Assembly: GCA_037349105.1 (NCBI GenBank)
Contig: JAYJMM010000059.1
Coordinates: 62,001-126,000 of the forward strand
DNA from: Limnomonas spitsbergensis
Lineage: Eukaryota; Chlorophyta; Chlorophyceae; Chlamydomonadales
Direction of reading: 5' to 3'
Length of the DNA: 64,000 nucleotides
A program made the translations under genes and the position numbers. Below, piece after piece: positions 32,274 to 47,200 of this stretch. The stretch's first letter is position 1. The number at the start of each line of letters is the position of its first letter. The notes beneath the pieces are model-generated. The model did not search any database, was not told the origin of the DNA, and was given only the letters and a program-made list of their open reading frames with translations.

Positions 32274-35200
32274 AGTTTGGGGGGGCTGAGACAGCAACCA
32301 ACCTCAGTTTGAGGGGCTAAGACAGCGGCCAACATCAGTTTGGGGGGCTGAGACAGCGGCCAACATCAGTTTGGGGGGGCTAAGACAGCGACCAACATCA
32401 GTTTGGGGGGCTAAGACAGCGGCCAACATCAGTTTGGGGGGCTAAGACAGCGACCAACATCAGTTTGGGGGGGCTAAGACAGCGGCCAACATCAGTTTGG
32501 GGGGCTGAGACAGCAACCAACATCAGTTTGGGGGGCTAAGACAGCGGCCAACATCAGTTTGGGGGGGGCTAAGACAGCGACCAACATCAGTTTGGGGGGC
32601 TGAGACAGCGACCAACATCAGTTTGGGGGGGCTAAGACAGCGGCCACCATCAGTTTGGGGGGGCTAAGACAGCGGCCAACATCAGTTTGGGGGGCTGAGA
32701 CAGCGGCCAAAATCAGTTTGGGGGGGCTAAGACAGCGGCCACCATAAGTTTGGGGGGGCTAAGACAGCGGCCAACATCAGTTTGGGGGGCTAAGACAGCG
32801 ACCAACATCAGTTTGGGGGGGCTAAGACAGCGGCCAACATCAGTTTGGGGGGCTGAGACAGCAACCAACATCAGTTTGGGGGGCTGAGACAGCAACCAAC
32901 ATCAGTTTGAGGGGCTAAGACAGCAACCAACATCAGTTTGAGGGGCTAAGACAGCGGCCAACATCAGTTTGGGGGGCTGAGACAGCAACCAACATCAGTT
33001 TGAGGGGCTAAGACAGCGGCCAACATCAGTTTGGGGGGCTGAGACAGCAACCAACATCAGTTTGGGGGGCTAAGACAGCAACCAACATCAGTTTGAGGGG
33101 CTAAGACAGCGACCAACATCAGTTTGGGGGGCTGAGACAGCAACCAACATCAGTTTGGGGGGCTGAGACAGCAACCAACATCAGTTTGGGGGGGCTAAGA
33201 CAGCAACCAACATCAGTTTTGGGGGGCTGAGACAGCGGCCAACATCAGTATTAGGGGCTAAGACAGCAACCAACATCAGTTTGAGGGGCTAAGACAGCGG
33301 CCAACATCAGTTTGAGGGGCTAAGACAGCAACCAACATCAGTTTGGGGGGATAAGACAGCGGCCAACATCAGTTTTGGGGGGCTGAGATAGCGACCAACA
33401 TCAGTTTGGGGGGCTGAGACAGCGGCCAACATCAGTTTGGGGGGCTAAGACAGCGGCCAACATCAGTTTTGGGGGGCTGAGACAGCGACCAACATCAGTT
33501 TGGGGGGCTGAGACAGCGGCCAACATCAGTTTGGGGGGCTGAGACAGCGACCAACATCAGTTTGGGGGGCTGAGACAGCGGCCAACATCAGTTTTGGGGG
33601 GCTGAGACAGCGGCCAACATCAGTATTAGGGGCTAAGATAGCGACCAATATCAGTTTGGGGGGGCTGAGACAGCCACCAACATCAGTTTGGGGGGGCTAA
33701 GACAGCGACCAACATCAGTTTGGGGGGCTAAGACAGCGGCCAACATCAGTTTGGGGGGCTAAGACAGCGGCCAACATCAGTTTGGGGGGCTGAGACAGCG
33801 GCCAACATCAGTTTGGGGGGCTAAGACAGCGGCCAACATCAGTTTGGGGGGCTAAGACAGCGGCCAACATCAGTTTGGGGGGCTAAGACAGCGGCCAACA
33901 TCAGTTTGGGGGGCTAAGACAGCGGCCAACATCAGTTTGGGGGGCTAAGACAGCGGCCAACATCAGTTTGGGGGGCTAAGACAGCGGCCAACATCAGTTT
34001 GGGGGGCTAAGACAGCGGCCAACATCAGTTTGGGGGGCTAAGACAGCGGCCAACATGAGTTTGGGGGGCTAAGACAGCGGCCAACATCAGTTTGGGGGGG
34101 CTAAGACAGCGACCAACATCAGTTTGGGGGGCTAAGACAGCGACCAACATCAGTTTGGGGGGGCTAAGACAGCGGCCAACATCAGTTTGGGGGGCTAAGA
34201 CAGCGGCCAACATCAGTTTGGGGGGCTAAGACAGCGGCCAACATCAGTTTGGGGGGCTAAGACAGCAACCAACATCAGTTTGGGGGGCTAAGACAGCAAC
34301 CAACATCAGTTTGAGGGGCTAAGACAGCGACCAACATCAGTTTGGGGGGCTGAGACAGCAACCAACATCAGTTTGGGGGGCTGAGACAGCGGCCAACATC
34401 AGTTTGGGGGGGCTAAGACAGCGACCAACATCAGTTTGGGGGGGCTTAGACAGCGGCCAACATCAGTTTGGGGGGGCTGAGACAGCGGCCAACATCAGTT
34501 TGGGGGGCTGAGAAAGCGGCCAACATCAGTTTGGGGGGCTGAGACAGCGACCAACATCAGTTTGGGGGGCTAAGACAGCGGCCAACATCAGTTTGGGGGG
34601 GCTAAGACAGCGGCCAACATCAGTTTGGGGGGGCTAAGACAGCGGCCAACATCAGTTTGGGGGGCTAAGACAGCGGCCAACATCAGTTTGGGGGGCTAAG
34701 ACAGCGACCAACATCAGTTTGGGGGGGCTTAGACAGCGGCCAACATCAGTTTGGGGGGGGCTGAGACAGCGACCAACATCAGTTTGGGGGGCTGAGACAG
34801 CGACCAACATCAGTTTGGGGGGGCTTAGACAGCGGCCAACATCAGTTTGGGGGGGCTGAGACAGCGACCAACATCAGTTTGGGGGGCTGAGACAGCGACC
34901 AACATCAGTTTGGGGGGGCTAAGACAGCGGCCAACATCAGTTTGAGGGGCTAAGACAGCAACCAACATCAGTTTGGGGGGATAAGACAGCGGCCAACATC
35001 AGTTTTGGGGGGCTGAGATAGCGACCAACATCAGTTTGGGGGGCTGAGACAGCGGCCAACATCAGTTTGGGGGGCTAAGACAGCGGCCAACATCAGTTTT
35101 GGGGGGCTGAGACAGCGACCAACATCAGTTTGGGGGGCTGAGACAGCGGCCAACATCAGTTTGGGGGGCTGAGACAGCGACCAACATCAGTTTGGGGGGC

Positions 35201-38200
35201 TGAGACAGCGGCCAACATCAGTTTTGGGGGGCTAAGACAGCGGCCAACATCAGTATTAGGGGCTAAGATAGCGACCAATATCAGTTTGGGGGGGCTGAGA
35301 CAGCCACCAACATCAGTTTGGGGGGGCTAAGACAGCGACCAACATCAGTTTGGGGGGCTAAGACAGCGGCCAACATCAGTTTGGGGGGCTAAGACAGCGG
35401 CCAACATCAGTTTGGGGGGCTGAGACAGCGGCCAACATCAGTTTGGGGGGCTAAGACAGCGGCCAACATCAGTTTGGGGGGCTAAGACAGCGGCCAACAT
35501 CAGTTTGGGGGGCTAAGACAGCGGCCAACATCAGTTTGGGGGGCTAAGACAGCGGCCAACATCAGTTTGGGGGGCTAAGACAGCGGCCAACATCAGTTTG
35601 GGGGGCTAAGACAGCGGCCAACATCAGTTTGGGGGGCTAAGACAGCGGCCAACATCAGTTTGGGGGGGCTAAGACAGCGACCAACATCAGTTTGGGGGGC
35701 TAAGACAGCGACCAACATCAGTTTGGGGGGGCTAAGACAGCGGCCAACATCAGTTTGGGGGGCTAAGACAGCGGCCAACATCAGTTTGGGGGGCTAAGAC
35801 AGCGGCCAACATCAGTTTGGGGGGCTAAGACAGCGGCCAACATCAGTTTGGGGGGCTAAGACAGCGGCCAACATCAGTTTGAGGGGGCTAAGACAGCGAC
35901 CAACATCAGTTTGGGGGGGCTAAGACAGCGGCCAACATCAGTTTGGGGGGCTGAGACAGCGGCCAACATCAGTTTGGGGGGGCTAAGACAGCGACCAACA
36001 TCAGTTTGGGGGGGCTTAGACAGCGGCCAACATCAGTTTGGGGGGGCTGAGACAGCGGCCAACATCAGTTTGGGGGGCTGAGAAAGCGGCCAACATCAGT
36101 TTGGGGGGCTGAGACAGCGACCAACATCAGTTTGGGGGGCTAAGACAGCGGCCAACATCAGTTTGGGGGGGCTAAGACAGCGGCCAACATCAGTTTGGGG
36201 GGGCTAAGACAGCGGCCAACATCAGTTTGGGGGGCTAAGACAGCGGCCAACATCAGTTTGGGGGGCTAAGACAGCGACCAACATCAGTTTGGGGGGGCTT
36301 AGACAGCGGCCAACATCAGTTTGGGGGGGGCTGAGACAGCGACCAACATCAGTTTGGGAGGCTGAGACAGCGACCAACATCAGTTTGGGGGGGCTTAGAC
36401 AGCGGCCAACATCAGTTTGGGGGGGCTGAGACTGCGACCAACATCAGTTTGGGGGGCTGAGACAGCGACCAACATCAGTTTGGGGGGGGCTGAGACAGCG
36501 GCCAACATCAGTTTGGGGGGGGCTGAGACAGCGACCAACATCAGTTTGGGGGGCTGAGACAGCGACCAACATCAGTTTGGGGGGGCTTAGACAGCGGCCA
36601 ACATCAGTTTGGGGGGGCTGAGACAGCGGCCAACATCAGTTTGGGGGGCTAAGACAGCGGCCAACATCAGTTTGGGGGGCTAAGACAGCGGCCAACATCA
36701 GTTTGGGGGGCTAAGACAGCGGCCAACATCAGTTTGGGGGGGCTAAGACAGCGACCAACATCAGTTTGGGGGGCTAAGACAGCGACCAACATCAGTTTGG
36801 GGGGGCTAAGACAGCGGCCAACATCAGTTTGGGGGGCTAAGACAGCGGCCAACATCAGTTTGGGGGGCTAAGACAGCGGCCAACATCAGTTTGGGGGGCT
36901 AAGACAGCGGCCAACATCAGTTTGGGGGGCTAAGACAGCGGCCAACATCAGTTTGAGGGGGCTAAGACAGCGACCAACATCAGTTTGGGGGGGCTAAGAC
37001 AGCGGCCAACATCAGTTTGGGGGCCGAGACAGCGGCCAACATCAGTTTGGGGGGGCTAAGACAGCGACCAACATCAGTTTGGGGGGGCTTAGACAGCGGC
37101 CAACATCAGTTTGGGGGGGCTGAGACAGCGGCCAACATCAGTTTGGGGGGCTGAGACAGCGGCCAACATCAGTTTGGGGGGCTGAGACAGCGACCAACAT
37201 CAGTTTGGGGGGCTAAGACAGCGGCCAACATCAGTTTGGGGGGGCTAAGACAGCGGCCAACATCAGTTTGGGGGGGCTAAGACAGCGGCCAACATCAGTT
37301 TGGGGGGCTAAGACAGCGGCCAACATCAGTTTGGGGGGCTAAGACAGCGACCAACATCAGTTTGGGGGGGCTTAGACAGCGGCCAACATCAGTTTGGGGG
37401 GGCTGAGACAGCGACCAACATCAGTTTGGGGGGCTGAGACAGCGACCAACATCAGTTTGGGGGGGCTTAGACAGCGGCCAACATCAGTTTGGGGGGGCTG
37501 AGACAGCGACCAACATCAGTTTGGGGGGCTGAGACAGCAACCAACATCAGTTTGGGGGGGCTGAGACAGCGACCAACATCAGTTTGGGGGGGGCTAAGAC
37601 AGCGACCAACATCAGTTTGAGGGGCTGAGACAGCGGCCAACATCAGTTTGGGGGGCTGAGACAGCCACCAACATCAGTTTGGGGGGCTGAGACAGCGACC
37701 AACATCAGTTTGGGGGGCTGAGACAGCGACCAACATCAGTTTGGGGGGCTAAGACAGCGGCCAACATCAGTTTGGGGGGGCTAAGACAGCGGCCAACATC
37801 AGTTTGGGGGGGCTAAGACAGCGGCCAACATCAGTTTGGGGGGCTAAGACAGCGGCCAACATCAGTTTGGGGGGCTAAGACAGCGACCAACATCAGTTTG
37901 GGGGGGCTTAGACAGCGGCCAACATCAGTTTGGGGGGGGCTGAGACAGCGACCAACATCAGTTTGGGGGGCTGAGACAGCGACCAACATCAGTTTGGGGG
38001 GGCTTAGACAGCGGCCAACATCAGTTTGGGGGGGCTGAGACAGCGACCAACATCAGTTTGAGGGGCTAAGACAGCAACCAACATCAGTTTGGGGGGATAA
38101 GACAGCGGCCAACATCAGTTTTGGGGGGCTGAGATAGCGACCAACATCAGTTTGGGGGGCTGAGACAGCGGCCAACATCAGTTTGGGGGGCTAAGACAGC

Positions 38201-41200
38201 GGCCAACATCAGTTTTGGGGGGCTGAGACAGCGACCAACATCAGTTTGGGGGGCTGAGACAGCGGCCAACATCAGTTTGGGGGGCTGAGACAGCGACCAA
38301 CATCAGTTTGGGGGCTGAGACAGCGACCAACATCAGTTTGGGGGGCTGAGACAGCAACCAACATCAGTTTGGGGGGGCTGAGACAGCGACCAACATCAGT
38401 TTGGGGGGGGCTAAGACAGCGACCAACATCAGTTTGAGGGGCTGAGACAGCGGCCAACATCAGTTTGGGGGGCTGAGACAGCCACCAACATCAGTTTGGG
38501 GGGCTGAGACAGCGACCAACATCAGTTTGGGGGGCTGAGACAGCGACCAACATCAGTTTGGGGGGCTAAGACAGCGGCCAACATCAGTTTGGGGGGGCTA
38601 AGACAGCGGCCAACATCAGTTTGGGGGGGCTAAGACAGCGGCCAACATCAGTTTGGGGGGCTAAGACAGCGGCCAACATCAGTTTGGGGGGCTAAGACAG
38701 CGACCAACATCAGTTTGGGGGGGCTTAGACAGCGGCCAACATCAGTTTGGGGGGGGCTGAGACAGCGACCAACATCAGTTTGGGGGGCTGAGACAGCGAC
38801 CAACATCAGTTTGGGGGGGCTTAGACAGCGGCCAACATCAGTTTGGGGGGGCTGAGACAGCGACCAACATCAGTTTGAGGGGCTAAGACAGCAACCAACA
38901 TCAGTTTGGGGGGATAAGACAGCGGCCAACATCAGTTTTGGGGGGCTGAGATAGCGACCAACATCAGTTTGGGGGGCTGAGACAGCGGCCAACATCAGTT
39001 TGGGGGGCTAAGACAGCGGCCAACATCAGTTTTGGGGGGCTGAGACAGCGACCAACATCAGTTTGGGGGGCTGAGACAGCGGCCAACATCAGTTTGGGGG
39101 GCTGAGACAGCGACCAACATCAGTTTGGGGGCTGAGACAGCGGCCAACATCAGTTTTGGGGGGCTGAGACAGCGGCCAACATCAGTATTAGGGGCTAAGA
39201 TAGCGACCAATATCAGTTTGGGGGGGCTGAGACAGCCACCAACATCAGTTTGGGGGGGCTAAGACAGCGACCAACATCAGTTTGGGGGGCTAAGACAGCG
39301 GCCAACATCAGTTTGGGGGGCTAAGACAGCGGCCAACATCAGTTTGGGGGGCTGAGACAGCGGCCAACATCAGTTTGGGGGGCTAAGACAGCGGCCAACA
39401 TCAGTTTGGGGGGCTAAGACAGCGGCCAACATCAGTTTGGGGGGCTAAGACAGCGGCCAACATCAGTTTGGGGGGCTAAGACAGCGGCCAACATCAGTTT
39501 GGGGGGCTAAGACAGCGGCCAACATCAGTTTGGGGGGCTAAGACAGCGGCCAACATCAGTTTGGGGGGCTAAGACAGCGGCCAACATCAGTTTGGGGGGC
39601 TAAGACAGCGGCCAACATCAGTTTGGGGGGCTAAGACAGCGGCCAACATCAGTTTGGGGGGGCTAAGACAGCGACCAACATCAGTTTGGGGGGCTAAGAC
39701 AGCGACCAACATCAGTTTGGGGGGGCTAAGACAGCGGCCAACATCAGTTTGGGGGGCTAAGACAGCGGCCAACATCAGTTTGGGGGGCTAAGACAGCGGC
39801 CAACATCAGTTTGGGGGGCTAAGACAGCAACCAACATCAGTTTGGGGGGCTAAGACAGCAACCAACATCAGTTTGAGGGGCTAAGACAGCGACCAACATC
39901 AGTTTGGGGGGCTGAGACAGCAACCAACATCAGTTTGGGGGGCTGAGACAGCGGCCAACATCAGTTTGGGGGGGCTAAGACAGCGACCAACATCAGTTTG
40001 GGGGGGCTTAGACAGCGGCCAACATCAGTTTGGGGGGGCTGAGACAGCGGCCAACATCAGTTTGGGGGGCTGAGAAAGCGGCCAACATCAGTTTGGGGGG
40101 CTGAGACAGCGACCAACATCAGTTTGGGGGGCTAAGACAGCGGCCAACATCAGTTTGGGGGGGCTAAGACAGCGGCCAACATCAGTTTGGGGGGGCTAAG
40201 ACAGCGGCCAACATCAGTTTGGGGGGCTAAGACAGCGGCCAACATCAGTTTGGGGGGCTAAGACAGCGACCAACATCAGTTTGGGGGGGCTTAGACAGCG
40301 GCCAACATCAGTTTGGGGGGGGCTGAGACAGCGACCAACATCAGTTTGGGGGGCTGAGACAGCGACCAACATCAGTTTGGGGGGGCTTAGACAGCGGCCA
40401 ACATCAGTTTGGGGGGGCTGAGACAGCGACCAACATCAGTTTGGGGGGCTGAGACAGCGACCAACATCAGTTTGGGGGGGCTAAGACAGCGGCCAACATC
40501 AGTTTGAGGGGCTAAGACAGCAACCAACATCAGTTTGGGGGGATAAGACAGCGGCCAACATCAGTTTTGGGGGGCTGAGATAGCGACCAACATCAGTTTG
40601 GGGGGCTGAGACAGCGGCCAACATCAGTTTGGGGGGCTAAGACAGCGGCCAACATCAGTTTTGGGGGGCTGAGACAGCGACCAACATCAGTTTGGGGGGC
40701 TGAGACAGCGGCCAACATCAGTTTGGGGGGCTGAGACAGCGACCAACATCAGTTTGGGGGGCTGAGACAGCGGCCAACATCAGTTTTGGGGGGCTGAGAC
40801 AGCGGCCAACATCAGTATTAGGGGCTAAGATAGCGACCAATATCAGTTTGGGGGGGCTGAGACAGCCACCAACATCAGTTTGGGGGGGCTAAGACAGCGG
40901 CCAACATCAGTTTGGGGGGGCTAAGACAGCGGCCAACATCAGTTTGGGGGGCTAAGACAGCGGCCAACATCAGTTTGGGGGGCTGAGACAGCGGCCAACA
41001 TCAGTTTGGGGGGCTAAGACAGCGGCCAACATCAGTTTGGGGGGCTAAGACAGCGGCCAACATCAGTTTGGGGGGCTAAGACAGCGGCCAACATCAGTTT
41101 GGGGGGCTAAGACAGCGGCCAACATCAGTTTGGGGGGCTAAGACAGCGGCCAACATCAGTTTGGGGGGCTAAGACAGCGGCCAACATCAGTTTGGGGGGC

Positions 41201-44200
41201 TAAGACAGCGGCCAACATCAGTTTGGGGGGGCTAAGACAGCGACCAACATCAGTTTGGGGGGCTAAGACAGCGACCAACATCAGTTTGGGGGGGCTAAGA
41301 CAGCGGCCAACATCAGTTTGGGGGGCTAAGACAGCGGCCAACATCAGTTTGGGGGGCTAAGACAGCGGCCAACATCAGTTTGGGGGGCTAAGACAGCGGC
41401 CAACATCAGTTTGGGGGGCTAAGACAGCGGCCAACATCAGTTTGAGGGGGCTAAGACAGCGACCAACATCAGTTTGGGGGGGCTAAGACAGCGGCCAACA
41501 TCAGTTTGGGGGGCTGAGACAGCGGCCAACATCAGTTTGGGGGGGCTAAGACAGCGACCAACATCAGTTTGGGGGGGCTTAGACAGCGGCCAACATCAGT
41601 TTGGGGGGGCTGAGACAGCGGCCAACATCAGTTTGGGGGGCTGAGAAAGCGGCCAACATCAGTTTGGGGGGCTGAGACAGCGACCAACATCAGTTTGGGG
41701 GGCTAAGACAGCGGCCAACATCAGTTTGGGGGGGCTAAGACAGCGGCCAACATCAGTTTGGGGGGGCTAAGACAGCGGCCAACATCAGTTTGGGGGGCTA
41801 AGACAGCGGCCAACATCAGTTTGGGGGGCTAAGACAGCGACCAACATCAGTTTGGGGGGGCTTAGACAGCGGCCAACATCAGTTTGGGGGGGGCTGAGAC
41901 AGCGACCAACATCAGTTTGGGGGGCTGAGACAGCGACCAACATCAGTTTGGGGGGGCTTAGACAGCGGCCAACATCAGTTTGGGGGGGCTGAGACTGCGA
42001 CCAACATCAGTTTGGGGGGCTGAGACAGCGACCAACATCAGTTTGGGGGGGCTTAGACAGCGGCCAACATCAGTTTGGGGGGGGCTGAGACAGCGACCAA
42101 CATCAGTTTGGGGGGCTGAGACAGCGACCAACATCAGTTTGGGGGGGCTTAGACAGCGGCCAACATCAGTTTGGGGGGGCTGAGACAGCGGCCAACATCA
42201 GTTTGGGGGGCTAAGACAGCGGCCAACATCAGTTTGGGGGGCTAAGACAGCGGCCAACATCAGTTTGGGGGGCTAAGACAGCGGCCAACATCAGTTTGGG
42301 GGGGCTAAGACAGCGACCAACATCAGTTTGGGGGGCTAAGACAGCGACCAACATCAGTTTGGGGGGGCTAAGACAGCGGCCAACATCAGTTTGGGGGGCT
42401 AAGACAGCGGCCAACATCAGTTTGGGGGGCTAAGACAGCGGCCAACATCAGTTTGGGGGGCTAAGACAGCGGCCAACATCAGTTTGGGGGGCTAAGACAG
42501 CGGCCAACATCAGTTTGAGGGGGCTAAGACAGCGACCAACATCAGTTTGGGGGGGCTAAGACAGCGGCCAACATCAGTTTGGGGGCCGAGACAGCGGCCA
42601 ACATCAGTTTGGGGGGGCTAAGACAGCGACCAACATCAGTTTGGGGGGGCTTAGACAGCGGCCAACATCAGTTTGGGGGGGCTGAGACAGCGGCCAACAT
42701 CAGTTTGGGGGGCTGAGACAGCGGCCAACATCAGTTTGGGGGGCTGAGACAGCGACCAACATCAGTTTGGGGGGCTAAGACAGCGGCCAACATCAGTTTG
42801 GGGGGGCTAAGACAGCGGCCAACATCAGTTTGGGGGGGCTAAGACAGCGGCCAACATCAGTTTGGGGGGCTAAGACAGCGGCCAACATCAGTTTGGGGGG
42901 CTAAGACAGCGACCAACATCAGTTTGGGGGGGCTTAGACAGCGGCCAACATCAGTTTGGGGGGGCTGAGACAGCGACCAACATCAGTTTGGGGGGCTGAG
43001 ACAGCGACCAACATCAGTTTGGGGGGGCTTAGACAGCGGCCAACATCAGTTTGGGGGGGCTGAGACAGCGACCAACATCAGTTTGGGGGGCTGAGACAGC
43101 GACCAACATCAGTTTGGGGGGGCTGAGACAGCGACCAACATCAGTTTGGGGGGGGCTAAGACAGCGACCAACATCAGTTTGAGGGGCTGAGACAGCGGCC
43201 AACATCAGTTTGGGGGGCTGAGACAGCCACCAACATCAGTTTGGGGGGCTGAGACAGCGACCAACATCAGTTTGGGGGGCTGAGACAGCGACCAACATCA
43301 GTTTGGGGGGCTAAGACAGCGGCCAACATCAGTTTGGGGGGGCTAAGACAGCGGCCAACATCAGTTTGGGGGGGCTAAGACAGCGGCCAACATCAGTTTG
43401 GGGGGCTAAGACAGCGGCCAACATCAGTTTGGGGGGCTAAGACAGCGACCAACATCAGTTTGGGGGGGCTTAGACAGCGGCCAACATCAGTTTGGGGGGG
43501 GCTGAGACAGCGACCAACATCAGTTTGGGGGGCTGAGACAGCGACCAACATCAGTTTGGGGGGGCTTAGACAGCGGCCAACATCAGTTTGGGGGGGCTGA
43601 GACAGCGACCAACATCAGTTTGGGGGGCTGAGACGGCGACCAACATCAGTTTGGGGGGGCTGAGACAGCGACCAACATCAGTTTGGGGGGGGCTAAGACA
43701 GCGACCAACATCAGTTTGAGGGGCTGAGACAGCGGCCAACATCAGTTTGGGGGGCTGAGACAGCCACCAACATCAGTTTGGGGGGCTGAGACAGCGACCA
43801 ACATCAGTTTGGGGGGCTAAGACAGCGGCCAACATCAGTTTGGGGGGCTAAGACAGCGGCCAACATCAGTTTGGGGGGCTAAGACAGCGGCCAACATCAG
43901 TTTGGGGGGCTAAGACAGCGGCCAACATCAGTTTGGGGGGGCTAAGACAGCGACCAACATCAGTTTGGGGGGCTGAGACAGCAACCAACATCAGTTTGAG
44001 GGGCTAAGACAGCGGCCAACATCAGTTTGGGGGGGCTGAGACAGCAACCAACATCAGTTTGGGGGGGCTGAGACAGCAACCAACATCAGTTTGAGGGGCT
44101 AAGACAGCGGCCAACATCAGTTTGGGGGGGCTGAGACAGCAACCAACATCAGTTTGAGGGGCTAAGACAGCGGCCAACATCAGTTTGGGGGGGCTAAGAC

Positions 44201-47200
44201 AGCAACCAACATCAGTTTGGGGGGGCTGAGACAGCGGCCAACATCAGTTTGGGGGGCTGAGACAGCGGCCAACATCAGTTTGGGGGGCTAAGACAGCGGC
44301 CAACATCAGTTTGGGGGGGCTAAGACAGTAACCAACATCAGTTTGGGGGGGCTAAGACAGCGGCCAACATCAGTTTGAGGGGCTAAGACAGCGGCCAACA
44401 TCAGTTTGAGGGGCTAAGACAGCAACCAGCATCAGTTTGAGGGGCTGAGACAGCAACCAACATCAGTTTGGGGGGGCTGAGACAGCAACCAACATCAGTT
44501 TGGGGGGGCTGAGACAGCAACCATCATCAGTTTGAGGGGCTAAGACAGCAACCAACATCAGTTTGAGGGGCTGAGACAGCGGCCAACATCAGTTTGGGGG
44601 GGCTAAGACAGTAACCAACATCAGTTTGAGGGGCTAAGACAGCGGCCAACATCAGTTTGAGGGGCTGAGACAGCGGCCAACATCAGTTTGGGGGGCTAAG
44701 ACAGTAACCAACATCAGTTTGGGGGGCTGGGACAGCGGCCAACATCAGTTTGGGGGGCTGAGACAGCAACCAACATCAGTTTGGGGGGGCTAAGACAGCG
44801 ACCAACATCAGTTTGAGGGGCTGAGACAGCGGCCAACATCAGTTTGAGGGGCTGAGACAGCGGCCAACATCAGTTTGGGGGGGCTGAGACAGCGGCCAAC
44901 ATCAGTTTGGGGGGCTAAGACAGCGACCAACATCAGTTTGGGGGGCTAAGACAGTAACCAACATCAGTTTGGGGGGGCTGAGACAGCGGCCAACATCAGT
45001 TTGGGGGGCTGAGACAGCGGCCAACATCAGTTTGGGGGGGCTGAGACAGCGACCAACATCAGTTTGAGGGGCTAAGACAGCGACCAACATCAGTTTGGGG
45101 GGGCTAAGACAGCGACCAACATCAGTTTGGGGGGGCTAAGACAGCAACCAACATCAGTTTGGGGGGGCTAAGACAGCGACCAACATCAGTTTGGGGGGGC
45201 TAAGACAGCGGCCAACATCAGTTTGAGGGGCTAAGACAGCGGCCAACATCAGTTTGGGGGGCTAAGACAGCAACCAACATCAGTTTGGGGGGCTAAGACA
45301 GCGGCCAACATCAGTTTGGGGGGGCTGAGACAGCGACCAACATCAGTTTGGGGGGGCTGAGACAGCGACCAACATCAGTTTGGGGGGCTAAGACAGCGAC
45401 CAACATCAGTTTGGGGGGGCTAAGACAGCGACCAACATCAGTTTGAGGGGCTGAGACAACGGCCAACATCAGTTTGGGGGGCTAAGACAGCGGCCAACAT
45501 CAGTTTGGGGGGCTAAGACAGCGACCAACATCAGTTTGAGGGGCTAAGACAGCGGCCAACATCAGTTTGAGAGGCTAAGACAGCAACCAACATCAGTTTG
45601 GGGGGGCTAAGACAGCGACCAACATCAGTTTGGGGGGGCTAAGACAGCGGCCAACATCAGTTTGGGGGGGCTAAGACAGCGGCCAACATCAGTTTGGGGG
45701 GCTAAGACAGCGGCCAACATCAGTTTGGGGGGCTAAGACAGCGGCCAACATCAGTTTGGGGGGCTAAGACAGCGGCCAACATCAGTTTGGGGGGCTAAGA
45801 CAGCGACCAACATCAGTTTGAGGGGCTAAGACAGCGGCCAACATCAGTTTGGGGGGCTAAGACAGCAACCAACATCAGTTTGGGGGGGCTAAGACAGCGG
45901 CCAACATCAGTTTGGGGGGGCTAAGACAGCGGCCAACATCAGTTTGGGGGGCTAAGACAGCGGCCAACATCAGTTTGGGGGGCTAAGACAGCGGCCAACA
46001 TCAGTTTGGGGGGCTAAGACAGCGGCCAACATCAGTTTGAGGGGCTAAGACAGCAGCCAACATCAGTTTGGGGGGGCTAAGACAGCAGCCAACATCAGTT
46101 TGGGGGGGCTAAGACAGCAACCAACATCAGTTTGGGGGGGCTAAAGCAGCAGCCAACATCAGTTTGGGGGGCTGAGACAGCGACCAACATCAGTTTGGGG
46201 GGGCTAAGACAGCGACCAACATCAGTTTGGGGGGGGCTGAGACAGCGGCCAACATCAGTTTTGGGGGGCTAAGACAGCGACCAACATCAGTTTGGGGGGC
46301 TACGACAGCGACCAACATCAGTTTGGGGGGCTGAGACAGCGGCCAACATCAGTTTGGGGGGGCTAAGACAGCGACCAACATCAGTTTGAGGGGCTGAGAC
46401 AACGGCCAACATCAGTTTGGGGGGCTGAGACAGCGGCCAACATCAGTTTGGGGGGGCTAAGACAGCGGCCAACATCAGTTTGGGGGGCTGAGACAGCAAC
46501 CAACATCAGTTTGGGGGGCTGAGACAGCAACCAACATCAGTTTGAGGGGCTAAGACAGCAACCAACATCAGTTTGAGGGGCTAAGACAGCGGCCAACATC
46601 AGTTTGGGGGGCTGAGACAACAACCAACATCAGTTTGAGGGGCTAAGACAGCGGCCAACATCAGTTTGGGGGGCTGAGACAGCAACCAACATCAGTTTGG
46701 GGGGCTAAGACAGCAACCAACATCAGTTTGAGGGGCTAAGACAGCGGCCAACATCAGTTTGAGGGGGCTAAGACAGCGACCAACATCAGTTTGGGGGGGC
46801 TAAGACAGCGGCCAACATCAGTTTGGGGGGCTGAGACAGCGGCCAACATCAGTTTGGGGGGGCTAAGACAGCGACCAACATCAGTTTGGGGGGGCTTAGA
46901 CAGCGGCCAACATCAGTTTGGGGGGCTGAGACAGCGGCCAACATCAGTTTGGGGGGCTGAGACAGCGACCAACATCAGTTTGGGGGGCTGAGACAGCGGC
47001 CAACATCAGTTTTGGGGGGCTGAGACAGCGGCCAACATCAGTATTAGGGGCTAAGATAGCGACCAACATCAGTTTGGGGGGGCTGAGACAGCCACCAACA
47101 TCAGTTTGGGGGGGTTAAGACAGCGGCCAACATCAGTTTGGGGGGCTAAGACAGCGGCCAACATCAGTTTGGGGGGCTAAGACAGCGGCCAACATCAGTT

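Noticed and set aside
29947..32312. Long ORFs on both strands of the inverted 63-bp array
   Set aside because: Same cause: frame-preserving 63-bp units read in either direction. No start context, domain or codon bias supports one frame.
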